A stretch of DNA of 42,615 nt from Candidatus Nomurabacteria bacterium (lineage in GTDB: Bacteria; Patescibacteriota; Minisyncoccia; Phycocordibacterales; UBA2100). The stretch spans positions 1 to 42,615 of the forward strand of contig CALRHH010000009.1 in the NCBI GenBank assembly GCA_943359395.1. The letters are read 5' to 3'. A model generated the notes under the pieces. The model was given only the letters and a program-made list of their open reading frames with translations, searched no databases and was not told where the DNA came from. The translations under genes were made by a program, and so were the position numbers. Below are positions 32,045-39,590 of this stretch, in pieces (the stretch's first letter is position 1; every line of letters starts with the position of its first letter).

Positions 32045-32362
32045 TTAGAATGTCCCGAGGATATTGGATTCAGATATGACGTAGTAGTCCTCTTCGTCTA
32101 TCTTTATCTCGTCATACCCGTACTTTGAGAACATGACGTGGTCACCAACCTTGAAACGCATGGGCAACACGTCGCCCTTCTCATTACGCTTTCCTTCTCC
32201 AACCGCGACGACGACTCCGCGCTCCGGCTTCTCTTTGCGTGCAGTGTCTGGAATGATAATGCCCGAAGGAGACTTTTCGTCTGCCGACTCTTGTGGTTTA
32301 ACCAACACACGGTCGCCAGAAGGCTTAAATTTGAGAGTGGTCTTTTTTGGTTCTTTTTTCAT
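32045..32362 (-). CDS. groS: Co-chaperonin GroES (10 kDa)
   Basis: This 105-aa protein has [19 protein letters not shown], a mobile loop around residues 27-40 with SGIIIPDTA, and [19 protein letters not shown] before the last strand. It caps the GroEL ring. The N-terminus MKKEPKKTT is slightly longer and more basic than usual. No CIRCE (HrcA) operator is visible upstream, so heat control, if any, uses another site. Confidence 0.96.
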   Translation of the reverse strand: MKKEPKKTTLKFKPSGDRVLVKPQESADEKSPSGIIIPDTARKEKPERGVVVAVGEGKRNEKGDVLPMRFKVGDHVMFSKYGYDEIKIDEEDYYVISESNILGTF

Positions 32363-32507
32363 ATTGTCTTTTTAAACCGATAATGTAGATGGCGGATACT
32401 CCGCACTGAGGATTGCCGATGTACGAAGGAACGAGCGCAAGCATGTCCCTTTATTACATAGCAATCCCAAGGGGCTTAATATAAGCGAACCTGGAGCGAG
32501 GGGCAAC

Positions 32508-32575
32508 TTGACATAGTATTATGGAGTGATATAATGACTTTGATTGTTTTAGAAAGCCGTGCTAGGCTCTTCGGA
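32508..32575 (+). promoter_or_regulatory. Tandem secG promoters
   Basis: P1 is TTGACA (32508-32513), 16 nt, TATAAT (32530-32535). P2 is TTGATT (32540-32545), 17 nt, TAGGCT (32563-32568) preceded by TGC, and ends 7 nt before the ATG at 32576. P1 overlaps the upstream in-frame ATG at 32534, which argues against that start. Confidence 0.7.
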
Positions 32576-32809
32576 ATGGTTTTGCTCCAAACGGCACTGC
32601 CCTACATACAAATAGGCCTCTCGGTCCTTCTCATTACTGCAATACTTTTGCAGCGTACAGGCGCATCGATGGGCGGGGCGTTCGGCGCAGACAACTTTTC
32701 GTCGGGTTTTCACACACGTCGAGGTTTGGAGCGGACATTGTTCCATGCTACTATCGCTCTTGGTATCCTCTTCGCACTCTCGGCACTCATCAATTTAATC
32801 ATCAACTAG
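32576..32809 (+). CDS. secG: Preprotein translocase subunit SecG
   Basis: This 77-aa protein has two membrane segments (about residues 5-24 and 53-74) joined by the SecG loop LLQRTGASMGGAFG. SecG assists SecYE/SecA export. A 14-residue longer version from 32534 is open, but that ATG overlaps a TATAAT box, whereas the ATG at 32576 sits 7 nt after a good promoter and gives the normal SecG length. Confidence 0.93.
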   Translation: MVLLQTALPYIQIGLSVLLITAILLQRTGASMGGAFGADNFSSGFHTRRGLERTLFHATIALGILFALSALINLIIN

Positions 32810-32868
32810 GCGCTTACGCGCATGCCCGCCTCTAAGGCGGACCGTATACGCAAGCGCACAGTCGCTCT
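32810..32868. other. Structured secG-SBP spacer
   Basis: The spacer can fold into a two-part stem: GGCGCTTACGC with the distal GCAAGCGC, and an inner CCGCCT/AGGCGG hairpin. There is no T-run. It may be a processing or attenuation element in a secG-SBP transcript. Confidence 0.4.
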
Positions 32869-34677
32869 ATGGATTTCGATCACGATTCTCCCACAGATAC
32901 AACTCAAAATTTGAAGAAAACGCTCGTCGAGAAGCGTTCCCTATGGCACGTCAGTGCTGTTGAGACATTGCTCCGGGCACTTTCCCCGAGCGAGCGGCTC
33001 GTACTCTACGGACTCACAATTCTTTTAGGAATCTCTGCACTCACGCTGCTCGCTGGATTAAACTCTTCGGTCTCTGTCACGGTACCTGCGGCAGGTGGAG
33101 AGCTTATCGAAGGACAGGTCGGCTCCGCTCGATTTATTAATCCCCTCCTTACGATTTCGCAGCCCGACGAAGACCTCTCGAAGCTCGTATACTCTGGCCT
33201 CACGCGTATCCTACCCGATGGAGTGGTCTCCGACCTCGCAGAAAAGTATACAATCTCAGAAGATGGCACGACCTATACATTCACGCTCCGGCCAGACGCC
33301 ACTTTCCATGACGGTACCCCTGTCACCGCGGATGACGTGCTCTTCACGGTCGCGGCAGCTCAAAATCCTAGTATCAAAAGTCCACGCCGCGCCGATTGGG
33401 AAGGTGTGCAGGTATCCTCGCCGGATTCGCACACCGTTATCTTCAAACTCGCACACGCGTATGCCCCGTTCATCGAGAATACGGCACTCGGCATCCTTCC
33501 CAAACACATCTGGCAAAATGTACCAGCGGCAGAGTTTCCTTTTAGTCCGGCAAATACCCGTCCTGTTGGCAGCGGTCCTTTCCTCATTAAGAACGTGACG
33601 ATTGACACGACTGGTTCAGCGACACGGTACGAGCTTATACCGTTCTCAGGTTTTACACTCGGTAAGCCGTATCTCGGGCGCATCACCTTTATCTTTTACC
33701 CTAACCAAGAGGCACTATTGAAAGCATTTGATGCAAAGAAAATAGACGCGATTGCGGGAGTAACACCTGCGAACCTCGCCAGCCTCAAACGTTCTGATTT
33801 TGATTTTGTGCATGTGCCGCTGCCACGGGTGTTCGGCGTCTTTTATAATCAGAGTCACTCACCCGTACTTGCCGATGCGTCGGTACGCGCTGCACTCGAA
33901 GCGGCAATCGACAAGCGGAGAGTTGTCAACTCTATACTGGGAGGATATGGCGCTGTTCTTGAAGGACCTGTTCCACCCGGCGTTATTGGATTTTCTGAAG
34001 CGGCAACCCCAATCCCCTTTAGCACATACGCGAAAGATTCAGCCGCAACCGACGCAGCCACGACGACCGTCGATGCGGCAACCATAATTCTCAAACGCGC
34101 CGGTTGGACGTTTGACGAAACTGGTGGCGTCTGGATGAAAAACAAGGTTGAACTTTCGTTTACCATTGCGACTGCCGACGAGCCTGGATTGGTTACGACC
34201 GTGAATGCGCTCGCAGAGGCATGGCGGGCTGCAGGCATTAAGGTTACCGTGCAGGTATACTCCCTCTCGGAATTGAACACGGGCGTCATCCGGCCACGCT
34301 CGTATGATGCGATACTTTTTGGCGAAGTCGTTGGCCGTACGGCAGACCTTTTCGCCTTCTGGCACTCGTCCCAACGCATTGATCCGGGACTCAATCTTGC
34401 TCTCTATACAAACTCCCGCGTCGACTCACTTCTCACTCAAGCACGGGCAACCAGCAATACTCCGGAACGCGACAAACTCTACGCTCAATTCGAGACCGAG
34501 GTCCTCAAGGATAATCCTGCCCTCTTCCTCTATGCCCCCGAATTCATCTACATTCTTCCAAACACTATGCATGGCGTAGCCCTCGGCGCTCTGACGACAC
34601 CATCCGAGCGATTCCTAAACATCTACCAGTGGTACACGGATACGGAAGAAGTGTGGAGCATCTTTTCACGTAACTAA
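32869..34677 (+). CDS. Membrane-anchored family-5 substrate-binding protein
   Basis: This 602-aa extracytoplasmic binding protein is of the oligopeptide/dipeptide (SBP_bac_5) type. A cytosolic head of about 45 residues and one membrane segment (about 43-65) replace a lipoprotein signal. Typical motifs follow: FINPLLTISQPDEDLSKLVY, LRPDATFHDGTPVTADDVLF, PVGSGPFL, VRAALEAAIDKRRVVNSI and the C-terminal domain. No permease or ATPase genes are near, so either it uses transporters encoded elsewhere or its role is not import. Confidence 0.88.
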   Translation: MDFDHDSPTDTTQNLKKTLVEKRSLWHVSAVETLLRALSPSERLVLYGLTILLGISALTLLAGLNSSVSVTVPAAGGELIEGQVGSARFINPLLTISQPDEDLSKLVYSGLTRILPDGVVSDLAEKYTISEDGTTYTFTLRPDATFHDGTPVTADDVLFTVAAAQNPSIKSPRRADWEGVQVSSPDSHTVIFKLAHAYAPFIENTALGILPKHIWQNVPAAEFPFSPANTRPVGSGPFLIKNVTIDTTGSATRYELIPFSGFTLGKPYLGRITFIFYPNQEALLKAFDAKKIDAIAGVTPANLASLKRSDFDFVHVPLPRVFGVFYNQSHSPVLADASVRAALEAAIDKRRVVNSILGGYGAVLEGPVPPGVIGFSEAATPIPFSTYAKDSAATDAATTTVDAATIILKRAGWTFDETGGVWMKNKVELSFTIATADEPGLVTTVNALAEAWRAAGIKVTVQVYSLSELNTGVIRPRSYDAILFGEVVGRTADLFAFWHSSQRIDPGLNLALYTNSRVDSLLTQARATSNTPERDKLYAQFETEVLKDNPALFLYAPEFIYILPNTMHGVALGALTTPSERFLNIYQWYTDTEEVWSIFSRN

Positions 34678-34720
34678 TTTATTGGAACATTATTAAAGAA
34701 CATTCTCAGAAACTATACAT

Positions 34721-36658
34721 ATGGAACCTCAATCGGCATCTAATGAGCCGCGACCAAACACGGGCGTCTCTCATAGCTCATCACGCCAGCCCTCGTCTCC
34801 GCGCCCGCACCATGCCCGTCCCAGCTCACGACCAGCTACTCGCCCAGCGGGAAAACCTGGGAGCCGCACCGGCAGACCGACCAGACATTTCGGCCGTCCC
34901 AACCATCCGCCCCGACGCGGAAAAGCTCGCGTTGAGCATCAGGCGGCACCTCAACGAAAACAGGCGAGCACCCCTATTCCGCCGCCGTCGCAGGACACGG
35001 TCCGTATCATCCCTTTGGGTGGCGTCGAGGAGATTGGACGCAACATGACCGCCGTCGAAGTCGGCGATGATATTTTCATTCTTGATTGCGGATTCGCATT
35101 CTCCGAGGGAGAAACGCCTGGTATCGATTACATTCTTCCAAACACCGGCTACCTTGAGGAGCGCCGTCACAAAATCCGAGGTCTTCTTATTTCACACGGA
35201 CACCTCGACCATATCGGCGGTATCCCTTACATCATCGACCGCATCGGCAACCCAACCATCTACACACGCAAGCTCACGGCGATGATGATAAAAAAACGTC
35301 AGGAAGAATTCACTCAGACCTCCCCTGTAAATGTCCGTGAAGTGGAGAAAGATGAAGTCGTTAAACTAGGGGCTGCGACCATACGTTTCTTCGGAGTCAC
35401 ACACACAGTGCCCGATTCGATGGGTATCATCATTGAGACTCCGTGGGGCGACGTGGTATTCACAGGCGACATAAAGCTCAATCACCTTGATGGCGAACCG
35501 TCCGCCGAAGAAAAGCGCGAATATGGAATTTTCAAGGACCGCGAAGTCCTTGCCCTCCTCATGGACTCTACAAACGTGTGGCAACCGGGGTTCTCAATTC
35601 CCGAATCAGTCGTCTACACTACTCTCGAAAAAATAATCAAAGACGCCAAGGGCAGACTTGTCATCGCCATGTTCGCGTCTCATTTGGAACGGCTCATCCG
35701 CGTCGTACACTTTGCCGAGGAGAACGGTAAGAAAATAGTCATTGATGGACGCTCCATGCGTACCAATATCGAGATTGCGAGAGAAATTGGCCTCATCAAA
35801 TACAAAGATGATACCGTCGTCGCCGTCGAAAACATGGGGCAGTACCCTCCGGAGAAAATCATTATTCTCGCGACGGGCGCGCAAGGGGATGAGTTCGCTT
35901 CCCTCGCTCGTATTGGCAACAAGACACACAAGTACATCCGTCTTCAGCCTTCGGATACAGTGGTGCTTTCATCCTCCGTTATTCCTGGCAACGAACGTGC
36001 GGTGCAGAAGCTCAAGGACAACCTGTCGCGTCAAGGAGCTCACATTATCACCTACCACGCCTCCGACGTGCACGCATCGGGACACGGCAATCGCGAGGAG
36101 GCCGCGTGGATACACACTCAAATAAGACCGAAATTCTTTATCCCCGTCCACGGCTACCATTACATGCTTCGCGTACACGGAGACCTCGCCGTCGAAATGG
36201 GTGTAAAGCAGGAGAATGTCTGTATTCCGGATAACGGTTCACTCATCGATATCAAGGACGGAGAGAAGATCACGAAGCACGCGCTCAAGGCTCCATCAGA
36301 ACTGCGCGTCGTCGAAGGCCACACAGTGAGCGAACTCTCGGACGTACTGATGAGAGACCGCAAAGCACTCGGCCAAGAAGGATTCTGTGTTGTCGTCGCA
36401 ACCGTTGACCGCCGTTCGGGCAAACTACATAAGTCTCCCGACATCATCTCGCGTGGATTCGTCTACCTGCGCGACAACAAAGACCTCATGGACCAGACGC
36501 GCCTCATCATCCGAAAGTCAGTCGAGACTTCTCTGCGCAATCCGCGCGCAGCGGACCTCGATGCCGCACGCGAAGACCTCGCTGATGCGGTTTCTCAATT
36601 CCTTCTCCAACGCACGATGAAACGCCCCATTGTCATTCCTGTCATCGTGAGCGTCTAG
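34721..36658 (+). CDS. rnj: Ribonuclease J with basic N-terminal extension
   Basis: This 645-aa metallo-beta-lactamase/beta-CASP nuclease combines 5'-3' exonuclease and endonuclease action in mRNA decay and rRNA maturation. The zinc motif SHGHLDHIGG, the motif FTGDIKLNH, the beta-CASP segment FASHLERL, SSSVIPGNE and VHASGHGNREE and PVHGYHYML are all present, followed by the C-terminal RNase J domain. Residues 1-88 are a disordered tail rich in Pro, Arg, Ser and His, absent from the core family, and may bind RNA. No Shine-Dalgarno or clear leaderless -10 is visible; the gene follows the SBP gene by 43 nt. Confidence 0.95.
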   Translation: MEPQSASNEPRPNTGVSHSSSRQPSSPRPHHARPSSRPATRPAGKPGSRTGRPTRHFGRPNHPPRRGKARVEHQAAPQRKQASTPIPPPSQDTVRIIPLGGVEEIGRNMTAVEVGDDIFILDCGFAFSEGETPGIDYILPNTGYLEERRHKIRGLLISHGHLDHIGGIPYIIDRIGNPTIYTRKLTAMMIKKRQEEFTQTSPVNVREVEKDEVVKLGAATIRFFGVTHTVPDSMGIIIETPWGDVVFTGDIKLNHLDGEPSAEEKREYGIFKDREVLALLMDSTNVWQPGFSIPESVVYTTLEKIIKDAKGRLVIAMFASHLERLIRVVHFAEENGKKIVIDGRSMRTNIEIAREIGLIKYKDDTVVAVENMGQYPPEKIIILATGAQGDEFASLARIGNKTHKYIRLQPSDTVVLSSSVIPGNERAVQKLKDNLSRQGAHIITYHASDVHASGHGNREEAAWIHTQIRPKFFIPVHGYHYMLRVHGDLAVEMGVKQENVCIPDNGSLIDIKDGEKITKHALKAPSELRVVEGHTVSELSDVLMRDRKALGQEGFCVVVATVDRRSGKLHKSPDIISRGFVYLRDNKDLMDQTRLIIRKSVETSLRNPRAADLDAAREDLADAVSQFLLQRTMKRPIVIPVIVSV

Positions 36659-36697
36659 ACGCGAGACGGAAAAGCAATATCGTGCAAGAATACTTGC

Positions 36698-36952
36698 ATG
36701 TACGCCATAGCTGTCATGGGAGACATTTTGAGCGCGATTCCCATCGTGAATATTATGAGTAACTTTGTAACGGCAGTCGCTCTCGGTATAGCAGGCTCTC
36801 ACACGGGGGTAAGCCTGTACTCAAGCGAGAGAATTGCGGGGACACTTGCCGTAATGATTGTCGAGACAATCCCCTTCGTGAAAATCGTACCCTCGTGGAC
36901 CATTCGCGTCTATTTTGCAAAAAAAGGCACCCAGGAATCCGAAGCGGGATAG
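36698..36952 (+). CDS. Small membrane protein, unknown function
   Basis: I do not recognise this 84-aa protein. It has two hydrophobic stretches (about residues 9-32 and 46-65) and a basic/acidic tail (YFAKKGTQESEAG). A small hairpin, GCAAGAATACTTGC, lies directly before the ATG, and within it TGC-AAGAAT could be an extended -10 ending 6 nt upstream. It is probably an inner-membrane protein transcribed alone after rnj. Confidence 0.65.
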   Translation: MYAIAVMGDILSAIPIVNIMSNFVTAVALGIAGSHTGVSLYSSERIAGTLAVMIVETIPFVKIVPSWTIRVYFAKKGTQESEAG

Positions 36953-36983
36953 CTGACGGACATCTCTAAGTAGTCACACCCTC

Positions 36984-37793
36984 TTAGGTAATTCGCCATT
37001 TTCCCCTCTCCTGTACTATAAGCCCGTCGCGGGTGAGCCCCGCAAGTGCTTTCTTTAAATGCCCAGACGCGGCAAGGCAAGGCCTTGCCGCGAGCACACG
37101 TTCCGGCATCGATCGGTCGTGGAGTTCGCGGAGTATCGCGCCGCGGACTTGGCGGAGCGAACCCTCGAAGTTGGATTGCTTCGTGTACCGCGTACTTCGA
37201 CTATTATTGCGAACCCCTGAACGCTTGAGATGTGAACCGTAGTCCATGAGTGCCCAGTGCCACTCCTGTGGATTCTGCCCCTTTGCCGCCTTCGTCGCTT
37301 GTTCCTTAATCTCACGGTCGTTAACAGAAGGAACACCTGCAAAAAATGAATGGATGAAAGCGGAGCGGATGTTGGTTTCGATGAGCACATCGGGTTTGTT
37401 GAAAGCGAACGTACGAACGGCCTTTGCCGTATATTCGCCAACTCCTGGCAATGTGCATAATGCGGCAAAGTCCCGCGGGACTTTGCCGCCGTGCTTCTCA
37501 AAGATTTGTTTTGTCGCATCGTGTAGATACTTCGCACGTCTGTTGTAGCCAAGCCCACTCCAGATTTTGAGAACGTCGGAGAGAGACGCCTTTGCAAGAG
37601 CATGAACGGTTGGGAATTCTTTCAAGAATTCTTTATATTTTTCAATTACGCGCGCTACCTGCGTCTGTTGGAGCATTACTTCAGAAACAAGGATGCGATA
37701 CGGGTCTTTAGTTTTCCTCCATGGAAGCCCGTGCCGCCCGTGTGCACGATAATGCTTCCAGACCAAACCCCTGAACGCAACGACCTCCTTCAT
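36984..37793 (-). CDS. MutY-like HhH-GPD DNA glycosylase without Fe-S cluster
   Basis: This 269-aa protein resembles the catalytic domain of A/G-specific adenine glycosylase: LPWRKTKDPYRILVSEVMLQQTQ with Glu38, and a helix-hairpin-helix LPGVGEYTAKAV (115-126). The Asp expected at the second catalytic site is Glu (LIETNIRS, E139). The four Cys that bind [4Fe-4S] in MutY are absent, and the MutT-like C-domain is replaced by a winged-helix-like tail (about 207-269). Two palindromes lie inside the gene (37068-37092, 37462-37489). It starts 4 nt after the HEXXH gene, in one operon. Confidence 0.82.
   Translation of the reverse strand: MKEVVAFRGLVWKHYRAHGRHGLPWRKTKDPYRILVSEVMLQQTQVARVIEKYKEFLKEFPTVHALAKASLSDVLKIWSGLGYNRRAKYLHDATKQIFEKHGGKVPRDFAALCTLPGVGEYTAKAVRTFAFNKPDVLIETNIRSAFIHSFFAGVPSVNDREIKEQATKAAKGQNPQEWHWALMDYGSHLKRSGVRNNSRSTRYTKQSNFEGSLRQVRGAILRELHDRSMPERVLAARPCLAASGHLKKALAGLTRDGLIVQERGKWRIT
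37068..37092. repeat. 11-bp in-frame palindrome in the MutY-like gene, C-terminal
   Basis: CGCGGCAAGGC and GCCTTGCCGCG pair perfectly around a 3-nt loop. It encodes LAARPCLAA at residues 234-242, in a region where related tails are shorter, so it may be an in-frame insertion. Confidence 0.7.
37462..37489. repeat. 28-nt perfect palindrome in the MutY-like gene
   Basis: GCGGCAAAGTCCCG and its exact complement CGGGACTTTGCCGC are joined without a loop. It encodes GGKVPRDFAA (residues 102-111) just before the helix-hairpin-helix, a segment of normal family length. Confidence 0.85.
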
Positions 37794-37797
37794 GTGA

Positions 37798-38778
37798 CTA
37801 CGCTCCCTGCACGCGTCTCTTCAATTCAGACATAGTTTGGTGTCCGAAGTCTTTTGTCACCTCCGGCAATCCGTACGTTTGTTCAATACGCGCGAGATCG
37901 TCTCGCGTCTTTGCACTCGATAAGTCTGCGACAAAGTTTGGCCCAAGATTCTCATTGAGCGAAAGCCCTAGCTCGGAAATAAACCCTCCTCCCTTGAAAA
38001 AGCCCTTCATAAGACGTTCAACAAAATCAACAGTTGATGCAGATTCCTTATGAGCGACATATACCGCAAGTTTATAAATAAACTCTCGTGCACCGAGCGA
38101 GTGCCCACTGATAGATAATTCAGTTCCTGTGGTCAATTCCTCACGTACGTACGTATCGTACTCCTCTGCAGTTAGGGATATTACATCTGTCAGCACAAGC
38201 GGTGCTTCCTCCAGATAGATACGCGCGGCAAGCTCTCCGATTAATTCTGAAATCCCCTCGTTTATGAGGTGGTGGGGCGTCAGCACCGTTTCTCTATTGA
38301 TAAAGACATCCTCGTAGCCCGCAGAAATACACACATTGCCACGCTCAGCCTGTTGTATGTCAATGGAACCTGTGGCATGCGCATTCTCGTGACATATCGC
38401 ATCGAACAACACGGCAGCAACTTCCTGCAATGTCCGAGTGCGCATGAGCTCTTTAAAGTGGTCACCGCGAAGAGCGTTCGTGCGCCCGATGTACGAATGC
38501 GCACCAATCCCCTTACCTCCGACTACAAATGTACGCTCGGCAGACACAATACCTACCTCACGATTTAGTTCTCCCCCTCTCCCGGCAATACGCTGAAAGG
38601 CCGATGCGAGTCGCTCGTGGTCGATACGAGAAATGCTATCCCGTATCCACGAGACGACTTCAGGATTTCGAGCCTCATACTGCCGAGCGTCTTCCTGTAA
38701 TTTCCGTTCAGTATCCTGCGCATACCTCGGTTCAGTGCGCTGTATATTTCTCTCCAAGTTCCCCATCTCCTGCTTCAT
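37798..38778 (-). CDS. Putative gluzincin-type HEXXH metallopeptidase
   Basis: I do not know this 326-aa protein, but residues 130-134 read HENAH (HEXXH) inside a helix, and 40 residues later comes INEGISELIGE (E174), the Glu-containing helix that gives the third zinc ligand in peptidase-MA/gluzincin families. The N-terminal 60 residues are charged and helical. No signal peptide or membrane segment is seen, so a cytosolic location is likely. It is the middle gene of a HAD hydrolase, HEXXH protein and MutY-like operon (gaps of 4 nt). Substrate unknown. Confidence 0.7.
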   Translation of the reverse strand: MKQEMGNLERNIQRTEPRYAQDTERKLQEDARQYEARNPEVVSWIRDSISRIDHERLASAFQRIAGRGGELNREVGIVSAERTFVVGGKGIGAHSYIGRTNALRGDHFKELMRTRTLQEVAAVLFDAICHENAHATGSIDIQQAERGNVCISAGYEDVFINRETVLTPHHLINEGISELIGELAARIYLEEAPLVLTDVISLTAEEYDTYVREELTTGTELSISGHSLGAREFIYKLAVYVAHKESASTVDFVERLMKGFFKGGGFISELGLSLNENLGPNFVADLSSAKTRDDLARIEQTYGLPEVTKDFGHQTMSELKRRVQGA

Positions 38779-38782
38779 ACGG

Positions 38783-39523
38783 TTATATATCGTAGATTAC
38801 GTCTTTTCGCTCTACAACAACATCCCACTTCATACGCTTGGCGTAACGATAGAGTTTTGAATTTGGATTGAAACATATTGGTTTCGCTACCATCTCGAGA
38901 AAAGAAATATCAGACTCTGTGTCACCTACCCCTATAGAATAGGTGAGCGAAAGATTTTCTTTTTCCAAAGCACGGCGCACGATACTCGCCTTGTTGAGTA
39001 TGAGATGCTCCTCAATGATATTTCCTGTAAAACACTCTTGAGGGCCTATCTCGTAGAGCATGCCATATGTCTTATCGAATCCAAGTCGCGGGCAGAACTT
39101 ATCAAGCACGGTCTTCGGAGAGTGTGATACCGCGAGCAGGAAGTACCCGCGTCGCTTGAGGTCCTTCAATAAATCGCGCGTATACCGATATACGCGCTTC
39201 GACTGCTCGTCGACGACCTCCTCTGCAGCATCAGCGAGCGCGCTGTAGTGCACGCCCTTGAGGTGTTTAACGAACGCCTTCACGACGGCGCTGATGTATT
39301 CGTCGTAATCCCCTTCACGATTAAGCCAGCGCTCGTACTCTCGTTCATACACACGCTTCGTCGATACGGGAAACACACCCTTCTTAATCAAGCGGTTAAC
39401 GACTTGTATGAGGAGACTCGAGCGGAATATTGTGCCGTCCACATCGAATATGGCCACCCTTTGACTACCCTCAGGGTGAACCCTCCGACGTTGCACAGGG
39501 AGATCCTTCCTCTTCTCTTTCAT
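38783..39523 (-). CDS. HAD-IB family phosphatase (SerB-like)
   Basis: This 246-aa haloacid-dehalogenase hydrolase has motif I FDVDGTIFRSS (nucleophile Asp27, then Asp29), a helical cap (about 45-105), motif II AVSHSP, Lys in LNKASIV and motif IV GVGDTESDISFLE. Subclass IB members remove phosphate from phosphoserine, phospholipids or similar small substrates; the target is not clear. It is the first gene of the operon and is divergent from the MurF-like gene. Confidence 0.88.
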   Translation of the reverse strand: MKEKRKDLPVQRRRVHPEGSQRVAIFDVDGTIFRSSLLIQVVNRLIKKGVFPVSTKRVYEREYERWLNREGDYDEYISAVVKAFVKHLKGVHYSALADAAEEVVDEQSKRVYRYTRDLLKDLKRRGYFLLAVSHSPKTVLDKFCPRLGFDKTYGMLYEIGPQECFTGNIIEEHLILNKASIVRRALEKENLSLTYSIGVGDTESDISFLEMVAKPICFNPNSKLYRYAKRMKWDVVVERKDVIYDI

Positions 39524-39529
39524 GCTGTC

Positions 39530-39581
39530 ATACTACCGCCGTGCATCGCACATGGCGAGTCCGCCCGTAATCTAGTATTCT
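39530..39581. promoter_or_regulatory. Divergent promoters of HAD and MurF-like operons
   Basis: The minus-strand TAGTAT (39530-39535) ends 6 nt before the HAD ATG. The plus-strand TATTCT (39576-39581) ends 9 nt before the MurF-like ATG at 39591. Both predict no or almost no leader. Confidence 0.6.
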
Positions 39582-39590
39582 AGGCCTACA

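Noticed and set aside
32363..32507. CIRCE operator upstream of groES
   Set aside because: No TTAGCACTC-type inverted repeat is present; only short unrelated stems such as GCGGATACTCCGC.
32534..32575. Upstream start of SecG
   Set aside because: The ATG at 32534 overlaps a TATAAT box, and a better promoter lies 7 nt before the next in-frame ATG.
36984..37793. Frameshift or pseudogene status for the MutY-like gene
   Set aside because: The frame is intact from start to stop and keeps the catalytic Glu and the helix-hairpin-helix; the palindromes are in frame.
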